59,553 bases of DNA. Source: an uncultured Erysipelotrichaceae bacterium (lineage in GTDB: Bacteria; Bacillota_I; Bacilli_A; Erysipelotrichales; Erysipelotrichaceae). Of this stretch, positions 23,488 to 31,883 are shown piece by piece (the first letter of the stretch is position 1; every line of letters starts with the position of its first letter). The translations under genes and the position numbers were made by a program. Location of the stretch: assembly GCA_902793635.1 (NCBI GenBank), contig CADBEA010000011.1, forward strand, positions 1-59,553, written 5' to 3'. Below the pieces are notes generated by a model that saw only the letters and a program-made list of their open reading frames with translations, was not told where the DNA came from and made no database searches.

Positions 23488-23694
23488 AAGTGATCCTCCC
23501 TCTGATTCTTACCCGCTTCTGACACCCGTCAAATAACAGGTATATACAATAAATACTAAAAATCAGCGAAAAAATAAAGGAAAAAATTACATTTTTAACC
23601 GAAATATGTAAATTTCTTTCTGGGAAATGAAAATACTTTCATCGAAAACATGTTCGTTAGTTGGTTATGATAATTCCATACGGAGTGTCTGAAT

Positions 23695-24684
23695 ATGGAA
23701 CTGTTATTAAAAGATGCCTTACTGATGAGTCATGACCGTATGTGGCTGGCTGACACAGCCCGCTCGTTCGGTCTCACACCGGAAACCGATCCGGTCCTGA
23801 CCGCTGAAAAACTGGCGGAAGCCATGCTGGATCCCGAGAACCTTTACAGCCGCATGCTGGTGCTGAACGACAATGACATCAGTTTTTTCGAATATGTCAT
23901 CAGAAACAAGACTGTTCATCCGGCTTCCGCCAATTACCGCAGTGCCGACCGGCTGCGCCATCTGGATCTGGCGGCGATCGTCAATGCCAAAAGAGATCTG
24001 GCTGTCCCCGATGATCTGGCCGCGGTATATCAGTCATTTGATCTGAATGCCTTCCACGGTCTGCGCCGCAAGGTATCCTGGCTGTTTGACTGCGTCAGTC
24101 TGATTCCGAATTTCTATGGCTTCCTGGCCATCCACGATCTCTGCGACATGTACCGCCGCAAAAAGGGAATGGATGATGACAATGTCGCGATCGTCATGCG
24201 GTTACTGCCGTATGTCATCCATCATCCCGACTGTCTCTGTATCCGGGAAGGCAATGAAATCATCACGATCGGTCTGAACGACGCCGGCAATGAGGCAAAA
24301 CTGCGCGAACTGCACGAAAGCATTCCGCTTGGCATACCCTCCTACAGTGAAATCAAGGATATCCTTGACCACCGCTATCCATCCCGCAATCCTGCCTATG
24401 CGAAACTCAACCGCTATCTGATCCGCCAGCTGAACCAGAGTGAATACTACGCCGAAGCATTGATGGAAGCCATCTTCCGCTACATCGGCTATGGAAATAC
24501 CTTTGATGACATCATGGAAATGTTTGCCGCGGAACAGATCGAAGTCAGCCCGGAACAGCGCCAGGATCTGAAGAACCTTATGGCTGATGCCTGGGATACT
24601 ACCCGTATGTTAATGTGCAACGGCCACAGGCCATGCGACGTCATGCCGGGGAACCGCCAGATTTTCCTGAATGAAGAAGACTAA
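23695..24684 (+). CDS. Unrecognised 329-residue soluble protein
   Basis: No signal peptide or membrane segment; mostly helical and acidic. The C-terminal stretch DTTRMLMCNGHRPCDVMPGN resembles the segment that precedes SEC-C zinc motifs in some Firmicute proteins, but no SEC-C cysteine/histidine cluster follows. A weak CGGAG lies 12 nt upstream of the ATG, and TATGATAAT in the AT-rich 207-nt upstream gap could include a -10 box. Monocistronic. I do not assign a function. Confidence 0.7.
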   Translation: MELLLKDALLMSHDRMWLADTARSFGLTPETDPVLTAEKLAEAMLDPENLYSRMLVLNDNDISFFEYVIRNKTVHPASANYRSADRLRHLDLAAIVNAKRDLAVPDDLAAVYQSFDLNAFHGLRRKVSWLFDCVSLIPNFYGFLAIHDLCDMYRRKKGMDDDNVAIVMRLLPYVIHHPDCLCIREGNEIITIGLNDAGNEAKLRELHESIPLGIPSYSEIKDILDHRYPSRNPAYAKLNRYLIRQLNQSEYYAEALMEAIFRYIGYGNTFDDIMEMFAAEQIEVSPEQRQDLKNLMADAWDTTRMLMCNGHRPCDVMPGNRQIFLNEED

Positions 24685-24686
24685 AA

Positions 24687-24713
24687 AATGCTCAGATTAT
24701 TGAGCATTTTTTT
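24687..24713. terminator. Bidirectional terminator
   Basis: AAATGCTCA-GATTAT-TGAGCATTTTTTT between convergent genes; the A-rich left flank also gives a T run on the minus strand. Confidence 0.85.
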
Positions 24714-25563
24714 AGAAATCACAGGTGTCCGGATCGATCATATCCAGACCGTAGTTTTTCATATGATCAAGGAATTTCAGTTCCTCATCGGTCAGGCTGA
24801 AGTTGAATGCCTGAACACTGTCTTTCAGTTCCTGCAGATCTTTTCCCTGGCATAAGGCAAGGCATCCTTTTTCAAGAAGATAACGGATACATACATGCCG
24901 GGGTGTGACATGATACTTCTCGGCGAAGATCTTCAGTTCCCTTGATTTCAGGATCTCGTCATGTTTGGGCGGCAGAAAACCGATCGTCTGAATGTTGTGA
25001 TCGTCAGCGCAGCTCAGGTTATTGTTGAACGGGAAACCGGGATAGATACGGGCCTGATTGACCATCGGCGCAATCTCTGCATATTCCAGAATATGTTCAA
25101 TATGATGGGCATGTGAGTTGGCCAGACCGATGGCTCTGACCCGGCCCTGCTTATATGCTGTTTCAAGACCGCGCCAGGTATCAATACTGGCTTTTTCATA
25201 ATCCGCCCTGAACTTCACCGGGTTGGGCCAGTTGACCAGAAACAAATCGGCATAATCCGTGCCGAGTCTCTTCAGGGTACGGTCCAGCCCGCGCAGGGCA
25301 AGGTCATGACTGTGATCGTCGTTGCCGACCTTCACAGTCAGAAATAATTCATTCCTGGGAACTTCCGAATCTCTGAGTGCTTTGCCGATCAGTTTTTCAC
25401 TGTCCGGATCAACCGGCACGTCAATATGCCGGAAGCCCGCTTTCAAAGCAGTGAGCACATTCTCATAGATTTCATCTTTATTATCTTTGTCCACCCGGTA
25501 GCCGAGACTGGGAATGACAGTCCCGTTATGCAGGGTGGTCATCTGGCTGGTGATAGACTTCAT
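24712..25563 (-). CDS. Aldo/keto reductase-fold protein lacking catalytic Tyr and His
   Basis: 283-residue (beta/alpha)8 AKR homologue (LHNGTVIPSLG at the N-terminus, GFRHID at 44-48). Of the tetrad, Asp48 and Lys78 (FLTVKV) remain. The tyrosine expected five residues after Asp48 is Pro53, and the histidine in the usual LIHWP is Asn111 (LVNWP). The C-terminal coenzyme motif, normally PKS...R, reads CQGKDLQELKDS. So it may not reduce carbonyls with NADPH, or it does different chemistry. GGAGG precedes the ATG; monocistronic. Confidence 0.85.
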   Translation of the reverse strand: MKSITSQMTTLHNGTVIPSLGYRVDKDNKDEIYENVLTALKAGFRHIDVPVDPDSEKLIGKALRDSEVPRNELFLTVKVGNDDHSHDLALRGLDRTLKRLGTDYADLFLVNWPNPVKFRADYEKASIDTWRGLETAYKQGRVRAIGLANSHAHHIEHILEYAEIAPMVNQARIYPGFPFNNNLSCADDHNIQTIGFLPPKHDEILKSRELKIFAEKYHVTPRHVCIRYLLEKGCLALCQGKDLQELKDSVQAFNFSLTDEELKFLDHMKNYGLDMIDPDTCDF

Positions 25564-25704
25564 GCAATTCCTCCATCAAGTATTATACATGCCTCTCTTT
25601 AAAAAGCATGTGAAATTATCATGAAACATGCATTTCACATAAATTCGTTTCGACTGTCCACAATTATGCACAATGCTCTGTGTTTCCTTGTATATACTTT
25701 GGTC

Positions 25705-25884
25705 ATGGCAAAACTGATACGCATTCGCAAAAAAGAAGTTTCTGATGAAAGACAAAAGACCCGTCTTTCCAGGAAAAAGGTCATCCATACGGAAGAACTG
25801 ACACCTGAACAGCTCTGCCAAGTCCTGGCAGAAGGTTTCGATCCGATTGCCGTATCAGTCCCTGCCGATGACATCCCTTCGTAA
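25705..25884 (+). CDS. Small basic protein, 59 residues
   Basis: Starts with a strongly basic stretch (MAKLIRIRKKEVSDERQ) followed by an acidic/hydrophobic half (TEELTPEQLCQVLAEGFD). There is no Shine-Dalgarno; a TATACT box ends exactly 6 nt before the ATG, as if translated from a leaderless mRNA. A strong hairpin 11 nt after the stop closes the unit. The reading frame continues upstream to 25621, also without ribosome site. Family not recognised; could be non-coding. Confidence 0.4.
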   Translation: MAKLIRIRKKEVSDERQKTRLSRKKVIHTEELTPEQLCQVLAEGFDPIAVSVPADDIPS

Positions 25885-25894
25885 ATGCTGTAAG

Positions 25895-25946
25895 GACGGA
25901 CCGGTCCCTCCCTTGCCGGTCCGTCTGAAACCGGCACGCTTTTTTT
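25895..25946 (+). terminator. Hairpin and T run after the 59-residue ORF
   Basis: GACGGACCGG / CCGGTCCGTC 10-bp perfect stem (25895-25925), then 14 nt and seven T. The gap before the T run is atypical. Confidence 0.6.
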
Positions 25947-25955
25947 ATTTTCCCC

Positions 25956-25984
25956 TTGAAATATCCTGAAATGGGTTATATAAT
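25956..25984 (+). promoter_or_regulatory. Promoter of tRNA-Lys
   Basis: TTGAAA (25956-25961), 17-bp spacer, consensus TATAAT (25979-25984), 19 nt before the mature tRNA. Confidence 0.85.
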
Positions 25985-26003
25985 CAATGAGCACTGAAAA
26001 AAT

Positions 26004-26079
26004 GACTCCTTAGCTCAGTTGGTAGAGCAACTGACTCTTAATCAGTGGGTCTAGGGTTCGAGTCCCTAAGGAGTCACCA
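26004..26079 (+). tRNA. tRNA-Lys (anticodon CTT)
   Basis: 76 nt including encoded CCA. Acceptor GACTCCT / AGGAGTC, D arm TAGCTCAGTTGGTAGAGCA, anticodon arm ACTGA-CTCTTAA-TCAGT with anticodon CTT, T arm GGGTTCGAGTCCC. All stems pair. It reads AAG codons. Single gene with its own promoter and terminator. Confidence 0.97.
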
Positions 26080-26085
26080 TGGAAA

Positions 26086-26108
26086 AACCGCCTGGAGCGG
26101 TTTTTTTG
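26086..26108 (+). terminator. Terminator of tRNA-Lys
   Basis: AACCGC-CTGGA-GCGGTT followed by a T run. Confidence 0.85.
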
Positions 26109-26216
26109 TTTATCCTGATATGCCTGACAAATATACGGGCAAAATCCGCCATGCATGATGATATTTCGGCAGAATGAATAAAACGGCATAAGTAATTCTC
26201 CTAAAAGGAGGGAACG

Positions 26217-26267
26217 ATGAATAAAGAAACAAAAAACATTTACTGGCTGGTGGTCATTGCCGGCTGA
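26217..26267 (+). pseudogene. 16-codon remnant resembling the start of an MFS transporter
   Basis: A strong AAGGAGGG 6 nt before ATG leads into MNKETKNIYWLVVIAG and then TGA. The peptide looks like the cytoplasmic N-tail and beginning of the first membrane span of major-facilitator transporters. Nothing related follows before the hairpin at 26293, which suggests a deletion removed the rest of the gene. It might instead be a functional micropeptide. Confidence 0.4.
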
Positions 26268-26292
26268 ACATATTCCCGAAAGATATGAAAAA

Positions 26293-26324
26293 GACCTGTC
26301 AGATGATCATAGATCTGACAGGTC
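26293..26324. terminator. Bidirectional terminator
   Basis: GACCTGTCAGA / TCTGACAGGTC, an 11-bp perfect stem; the minus-strand reading is followed by TTTTTC and ends the amidohydrolase transcript. Confidence 0.85.
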
Positions 26325-26341
26325 TTATTTAGTTCCCTCAA

Positions 26342-27556
26342 TTATTTTTTGTATACTTTGCCGTCTTTCATGACAAAGGAAACGTGTTCCATGGTATGGA
26401 TATTGTCAAACGGATCTTCGTCTACAGCAACCAGGTCAGCGAACTTACCGGCTGTTACAGTACCGATGCAGTCACTCATTCTGACCAGTTCAGCGTTTCT
26501 GCTGGTGGCAGCCTGCAGAATATAGGCGGTCGGCAGTCCTGCTTCCTGCATGAAGCCGAATTCTCTTGTCTGGGTTCCATGATAGTTGCCCGGTGTGCCG
26601 GCGTCAGTTCCGAAGCAGATTGGAACGCCCTTGTTCAGGCATTTCTTCAGGTTCTCATAATGATTGGCGACACAGCGTGCTGCCTTTCCCACGTTTTCCG
26701 GATGAATGCCGGAAGCGACACCGTTCTCCACGATTGCCTTTGCCGCGACGATGGTCGGGATCAGATAGGTATGATGTTCAGCCATCAGGTCGATTGCTTC
26801 ATCGTCCATTAACATGCCGTGTTCGACGGAATGAATTCCGGCTCTGACAGCGATCTTGATGCCTTCAGCACCATGGGCATGGACAGAAGACATGCGGCCG
26901 CGGGAATTTGCGACATCGAGGGCAGCCTTCATTTCTTCAAAAGTGAATTCCGGAGCACCCGGTTCATCACCCATTGACATGACACCGCCGGTGCCCATCA
27001 GCTTGATCTGGTCAGCACCGTATTTGAAGACCATACGGGCAGCCTTGCGGGCAGCGTCAGGAGAATCGCAGACGAGGGATTCGTGCTCACCCGGTTCCAG
27101 ATAGTACGGATATCTGCTGTCGGCATGGCCGCCGGTCGCCGTCAGGCATTTTCCGGAAGTGATCATACGCGGTCCGTCGATCTTGCCGGCAATGATTGCC
27201 TTCTTGAGCGCCACGTCTTCGAAATCACTGCAGCCTTCGTCACGGACTGTCGTGAAGCCTGCCATCAGGTCTTTCTTCAGATTGACCACACCATTCAGAG
27301 TAGCCTCGGCACTTGTCGGATAGTAGCCGGGGATTTCCCTTGTATCCCCGTTGGATGTGCAGTGCATATGGCCGTCAATCAGACCCGGCATGACAAATCT
27401 GTCAGAAAGATCGATGACTTCCGCGCCGTCCGTATCCGCTTCGGATGCCGGCACGACAGCAGTGATCATGTTGTCTTCCACAACGACTGCCATGTTCTTC
27501 TGCACGTCATTGTTTTCGGCTGTGAACAGCTTGCCGCATAAAACTACTTTTTTCAT
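26342..27556 (-). CDS. Metal-dependent amidohydrolase (imidazolonepropionase-like)
   Basis: 404-residue enzyme of the amidohydrolase superfamily. Metal ligands appear in order: DGHMH (two His), the bridging Lys in DQIKLMGTGG, HAHG, SVEHG and the active-site Asp in GTDAG. The GTGGVMS segment and overall layout fit the Xaa-Pro dipeptidase/arginine-carboxypeptidase-like subgroup of this superfamily. Substrate is probably an N-acyl or peptide compound. GAAGGGG precedes the ATG. Divergent from a peptidase gene. Confidence 0.88.
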   Translation of the reverse strand: MKKVVLCGKLFTAENNDVQKNMAVVVEDNMITAVVPASEADTDGAEVIDLSDRFVMPGLIDGHMHCTSNGDTREIPGYYPTSAEATLNGVVNLKKDLMAGFTTVRDEGCSDFEDVALKKAIIAGKIDGPRMITSGKCLTATGGHADSRYPYYLEPGEHESLVCDSPDAARKAARMVFKYGADQIKLMGTGGVMSMGDEPGAPEFTFEEMKAALDVANSRGRMSSVHAHGAEGIKIAVRAGIHSVEHGMLMDDEAIDLMAEHHTYLIPTIVAAKAIVENGVASGIHPENVGKAARCVANHYENLKKCLNKGVPICFGTDAGTPGNYHGTQTREFGFMQEAGLPTAYILQAATSRNAELVRMSDCIGTVTAGKFADLVAVDEDPFDNIHTMEHVSFVMKDGKVYKK

Positions 27557-27699
27557 ATTGTATCCCCTTCTTTTACGTATGATTTTACATGATTCTGCCG
27601 CTCATTCAACATGAAAGCATGCCTCCCGGGGTTTTTATGTTTCTTTTCCTTCTGTTTTTTCAGTACAATTACAGTGGAAAAAGAAAGAGGTACATCTCT

Positions 27700-29049
27700 A
27701 TGATTTCATATGACAAGGAACGTTTTATCCGCCATCTGCAGGCCATGGTACAGATTCCCACGGTATCCAGTGCTGATCCGGAAAAAACAAGAGTCGAAGA
27801 ATTCGAGAAGCTGCATAAATGTCTCGAAGAAGCTTATCCGCTTGTCCACAAAACCCTGAAAAGAGAGATCATCGGCAAGTGCGCTCTGCTCTACACCTGG
27901 AAAGGAACCGGCAAATCCAGCCAGCTGCCATTGTTAATGACAGCCCATCAGGACGTCGTGCCGGAAGGCGACCATGCCATGTGGACATATCCGCCGTTCT
28001 CCGGCCATGTGGACGAAGAAGGCATTATGTACGGCCGCGGCACCACCGATTCCAAATGCAATATCCAGGCTTATCTGGACGCCATTGAACTGCTGATCGA
28101 AGACGGTTTCACACCTGACTACGATCTGTATCTCGCGTTTGGCTACAATGAGGAAATCATGGGCGGTCCCGGTGCGGCTGGTGTCCTTCTCCATGACGAA
28201 CTGCAGAAGCGCGGCATTCAGCTTGGCATGGCCATTGACGAATGCGGCGGCGTTTCCAAAAAGAATGACAAATATGTCGCTGAAATCTTCGTTTCTGAAA
28301 AGGGCTATGCTGATCACGAGATCTATATCGATGCCAAGGGCGGCCACTCCGCTTATCCGCCGCTGCACAATGCCCTGGGAAAACTCGGCAAAGCGATCTA
28401 TGATCTTGAAGAAAACCGGATGACACCGAAACTCTGTGAACCGGTCATCAAGCAGATGAAAGCCGACGCTCCTTTCCGCAAGGATGAAACTGTCCAGGCG
28501 CTGTTTGCCGATCCGGAAGGAAATGAAGAAGTACTGAAAGAACTGGCGGCCGACAGTGCGCTGCTCAATCAGATGCTGAGAACGACCACAACACCGACGA
28601 TGGCCAAAGGCAGTGACCAGGCCAATATTCTGCCGGAACACGCTTCCGTGATCACCAACAGCCGCATCCTGCCGACCGAAACACTGGCAGATCTGGAAGC
28701 GCACTTCCGTTCCGTTCTGCCGGAAGAAGTGCAGTTCCGTCTGATCAAGGGTCATAACCCGCCGGCTGTTTCCTCCACGGAAAGCTATGGCTACCGGCTG
28801 TTGCAGAAAATCATGGAAGAAAAATATCCCGGCATCACCTTTATTCCCAGCATGATGGCCGGCGGTACGGATTCACGCTATTACTGTGACCTTTCTCCCT
28901 CACACAGCGTCTACCGCTTCACCGGCATCTTCTACAACGGCAGATCCGGCGGCGCCCATTCTGTCAACGAGCATATCGATACGGAAGTCCTCTGTGACAA
29001 CGTTGAATTCTACGTCCAGCTGTTCAGTCGCTATGGTGAAGAGCTGTAA
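27700..29049 (+). CDS. M20-family metallopeptidase
   Basis: 449-residue zinc peptidase or deacylase. Visible: TAHQDVVP (His, Asp), RGTTDSKCN (bridging Asp), YNEEIMG (catalytic Glu and metal Glu) and a later GGTDSRYY. The central dimerisation/lid domain lies between. AAAGAGGT precedes the ATG at 27700; the longer frame adds 37 hydrophobic residues without ribosome site. Cytoplasmic dipeptidase or acyl-amino-acid hydrolase activity is inferred. Confidence 0.9.
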   Translation: MISYDKERFIRHLQAMVQIPTVSSADPEKTRVEEFEKLHKCLEEAYPLVHKTLKREIIGKCALLYTWKGTGKSSQLPLLMTAHQDVVPEGDHAMWTYPPFSGHVDEEGIMYGRGTTDSKCNIQAYLDAIELLIEDGFTPDYDLYLAFGYNEEIMGGPGAAGVLLHDELQKRGIQLGMAIDECGGVSKKNDKYVAEIFVSEKGYADHEIYIDAKGGHSAYPPLHNALGKLGKAIYDLEENRMTPKLCEPVIKQMKADAPFRKDETVQALFADPEGNEEVLKELAADSALLNQMLRTTTTPTMAKGSDQANILPEHASVITNSRILPTETLADLEAHFRSVLPEEVQFRLIKGHNPPAVSSTESYGYRLLQKIMEEKYPGITFIPSMMAGGTDSRYYCDLSPSHSVYRFTGIFYNGRSGGAHSVNEHIDTEVLCDNVEFYVQLFSRYGEEL

Positions 29050-29066
29050 TCTCTCCAGCAAAAAAA

Positions 29067-29092
29067 GAAGATCTGCGAGATCTTCTTTTTTT
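29067..29092. terminator. Bidirectional terminator
   Basis: GAAGATCT-GCG-AGATCTTC flanked by A7 and T7; serves the convergent M20 peptidase and pmbA genes. Confidence 0.9.
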
Positions 29093-29097
29093 CGTGC

Positions 29098-30423
29098 TTA
29101 TTTGCCGGAAATAGCGCAACCTTGGAAGGCGATGCTCGGTGTGACGATGGAATGATATTTCCAGTCCAGATCACTGCCGACGGCGGTGACCTGCTTCATC
29201 ATTTCCAGGAAATTCGCGGCGACGGTTACCAGTGAAACACTGTGATCCCGTTTGCCGTCTTTGACCCAGTAACCTGAGCACTGTAGGGAGAAGTTGGTCG
29301 TCACGAAGTCGATACCGGCGTGCAGACCGGCCAGGTCAGTAATGACGTAGCCGTCTTTCATATCAGCGCACAGTTCGTCCAGACTTTTTTCACCCGGCAC
29401 GATATAGCAGTTGAACATGGAAACGTCGACCGGTGCGGCATAGGAGCTTTTATAGCCGCTGCCGGTGCTTGTCATGTTCATGCGGGCCGCGCTGCGGCTG
29501 CTGTGCAGGATCGTTTTGAAAACGCCTGCTTCGACAAGTGCCTTGCGATATGTCGGGGTACCTTCATCGTCATAATTCGCCAGCATGACGGCGTCCGTAT
29601 TGCGTGGATCGTCGATGACGGTGATCAGGTCTGAGAAGATTTTCGTATTCAGACTGTCACGCAGCGGCGAAATGCCTTTGCCGATCAGGTCGCCGGAGAA
29701 AAGATCGGAGAAGGCCGCAAACAGTGACGTCATGGCGCCTTTTTCGAAAATCACCGGATAGGTTCCGCTTGCCAGCTGCACAGCATCCAGTTTATTGACG
29801 ACGTCTTCCGCCAGTTTCTTTGCGAAAGCCTCCGTGTCGAAAGCGGAAAGGTCTTCAATGACTTCCGCCCGGTAGTCATTCTTCACTTCATTGCCGGAAG
29901 CTGCCGCGGCACCAGCCTGCAGAAGCTGCACGTGGTTTTCTTCGAAGATCCGCATACCTTTGGAATTGACGATTTCCCGGCTGCTGTCTTCTTCGTTCCA
30001 GCTGAGGTGAATGACCTGAATAATACGCGGGTCTGCCTTGGCGATCTTTTCTTCCAGTTCGGCCAGCGTCTTTTTGATCAGTTCGTTGCCGGGACGTACC
30101 CAGTTTTTCGTTGAAGCAGTTTCCTCGCATTCCGCCGGTGCGGCGATCGCAGCTGTCTCTTCGGTGGAAATGACGGCTGCCTGTTCCTTCATCTGTCTGA
30201 TCAGACGTTCCATCTGATCATCAGATGTATCCTCGGTGGCCAGATTTACCATCTGTGACTGATAGGTTCCGCGCAGGGCTGTGCCAAGCACCCGGCTTGT
30301 CACAAAGGTATCCATCTGTCCTTCATACCATGTGACTTTCTTTTCACTGCTGAGAGACTGGTAGATTTCAAAATCACTGAAACCTTCCTGCAAAGCATAT
30401 TCGATCCATTTCTGCTTATTCAT
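29098..30423 (-). CDS. pmbA: TldE/PmbA subunit of the TldD-TldE metalloprotease
   Basis: 441-residue partner of TldD. It lacks the HExxxH zinc motif, as TldE proteins do, and has the family pattern (MKGMRIFEE-like region SKGMRIFEEN, C-terminal VTVAANFLEMM). TldD-TldE trims unfolded or ribosomally made peptides in the cytoplasm. AGGAGG lies upstream; the gene overlaps tldD by 8 nt. Confidence 0.92.
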   Translation of the reverse strand: MNKQKWIEYALQEGFSDFEIYQSLSSEKKVTWYEGQMDTFVTSRVLGTALRGTYQSQMVNLATEDTSDDQMERLIRQMKEQAAVISTEETAAIAAPAECEETASTKNWVRPGNELIKKTLAELEEKIAKADPRIIQVIHLSWNEEDSSREIVNSKGMRIFEENHVQLLQAGAAAASGNEVKNDYRAEVIEDLSAFDTEAFAKKLAEDVVNKLDAVQLASGTYPVIFEKGAMTSLFAAFSDLFSGDLIGKGISPLRDSLNTKIFSDLITVIDDPRNTDAVMLANYDDEGTPTYRKALVEAGVFKTILHSSRSAARMNMTSTGSGYKSSYAAPVDVSMFNCYIVPGEKSLDELCADMKDGYVITDLAGLHAGIDFVTTNFSLQCSGYWVKDGKRDHSVSLVTVAANFLEMMKQVTAVGSDLDWKYHSIVTPSIAFQGCAISGK

Positions 30424-31804
30424 TTGCTGTGCCTCCTACGGTGATGGAAGTGACTCTGAGGGACGGCTGTCCGACGTCAGTCGGAATCGAGCCGCTGAGT
30501 GATCCGCAGTTGCCCTGGCCGGTCTTCAGATTGCTGCAGATCTTATCGATATTCAGGAGAATATCACGGCCGTTGCCGATCAGTGACGCGCCTTTGACCG
30601 GATAGGAGATCCTGCCGTTCTCAATCATATATCCTTCATTGACGGCGAAGTTGAATTCACCGGTCTGCGGGTTGACGCTGCCGCCGCCCATCTTTTTGGC
30701 GTACAGGCCTTTTTCAATGCCTTCAAAGAGTTCTTCAAATGTGGCATTGCCTTCGAGGATGAAGGTGTTGGTCATACGTGATGTCGGCTCAAACTGGTAG
30801 GACTGACGGCGTGAACTGCAGGTGCCCTCCATATGCATGCGTCTGGCATTCAGCTGGTCGATCATATAGGAAGTCAGGATACCGTCCTTGATCAGAACGC
30901 GGCGCTTCTGGAAATTGCCTTCGTCATCGATGTTCTCGGATCCCCAGGCATTCGGAATCGTTCCGTCATCGACCGCACTGACACATGTATTGGCGATCTG
31001 CTGGCCTAATTTGCCGCAGAAGACAGACATGTTTTTGGCGACGGAAGTTGCCTCAAGGGAATGACCGCAGGCTTCATGGAAAATAACGCCGCCGAACGCA
31101 TTGTCAATGATGACCGGCATCTGGCCGGACGGGCAGTCTTTTGCCGAAAGGTTGACCAGCGCTTCTCTGGCTGCTTCTTTGCCGGAATCTTCCGGTTTAC
31201 GGATTTCATAGAATTCCAGTCCCATGCCTGCACCCGGCCGGTCGGATCCGCTCTGGAAGTTGTCGCCTTCTTTGGCAAACGCCACCACGCCGAGTCTTGT
31301 CCGCACGCGGGTATCGCTGATCAGACGGCCGGTGGAATTGGAAATCTGCACATTCTGTCTGACATTCAGCATTGAAGATGACACTTTCACAATTCTCTCG
31401 TCCGCTGCCATCGCGGCATCATTCGCCCGCTTCAGAATATCGGCTTTATCCGCCAACGGAACCGTCTCAAAATCAATTTTGACCGGATGACGGTTTTCGT
31501 ATTCGACCCGTTCCAGCTCGACAGCAGGACCTTCTTCCTTCTGGCCAATAGCCGTGCGCACCTCTTCGATCAGTTTCATCACCGATGCCTCGTCGGTTTC
31601 GTTGCCATAGGCATAAACCGACTGAACGTCCTTATACAGGCGGATGCCGATGCCGCTGATCGTGATGCGGTTGACATCTTCGACTTCCCCATTCAGCATA
31701 CTGATGGTTTCGTCTGTTTCGAACTGTTCATAGATTTCCGCAAAATCCGCTTCCGAGCGCATGCATGCGGAAAGGTATTTTTCCAGCTGTTTCTTTTCAA
31801 GCAT
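30416..31804 (-). CDS. tldD: TldD subunit of the TldD-TldE metalloprotease
   Basis: 462-residue zinc protease subunit with the metal motif FHEACGHSLEA (HExxxH). GTCSSRRQSYQFEPTSRMTN and GGGSVNPQTGEFNFAV are family-typical segments. The start is the ATG at 31804 with AAAGGA upstream; a TTG two codons earlier is less likely. Forms the active heterodimer with the next gene product. No obvious peptide substrate such as a microcin is encoded nearby. Confidence 0.94.
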   Translation of the reverse strand: MLEKKQLEKYLSACMRSEADFAEIYEQFETDETISMLNGEVEDVNRITISGIGIRLYKDVQSVYAYGNETDEASVMKLIEEVRTAIGQKEEGPAVELERVEYENRHPVKIDFETVPLADKADILKRANDAAMAADERIVKVSSSMLNVRQNVQISNSTGRLISDTRVRTRLGVVAFAKEGDNFQSGSDRPGAGMGLEFYEIRKPEDSGKEAAREALVNLSAKDCPSGQMPVIIDNAFGGVIFHEACGHSLEATSVAKNMSVFCGKLGQQIANTCVSAVDDGTIPNAWGSENIDDEGNFQKRRVLIKDGILTSYMIDQLNARRMHMEGTCSSRRQSYQFEPTSRMTNTFILEGNATFEELFEGIEKGLYAKKMGGGSVNPQTGEFNFAVNEGYMIENGRISYPVKGASLIGNGRDILLNIDKICSNLKTGQGNCGSLSGSIPTDVGQPSLRVTSITVGGTANE

Positions 31805-31860
31805 ACACAATTCCTTTCATATTGCTCTCATCATATCACAAGTCGTTCGCCAATATGAAA

Positions 31861-31876
31861 AGTGCCTCGCGGCACT
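31861..31876 (-). terminator. Terminator after mscS
   Basis: AGTGCC-TCGC-GGCACT followed on the minus strand by a short T stretch (TTTTCAT). Confidence 0.6.
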
Positions 31877-31883
31877 TTGTGGC

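Noticed and set aside
26217-26300. Selenocysteine read-through of the TGA at 26265
   Set aside because: A second in-frame TGA follows seven codons later and the hairpin downstream has a long T-flanked stem typical of a terminator, not a SECIS loop.
23934-29049. Genomic island around tRNA-Lys
   Set aside because: No integrase, no direct repeat of the tRNA 3' end seen nearby, and base composition looks like the rest of the window.
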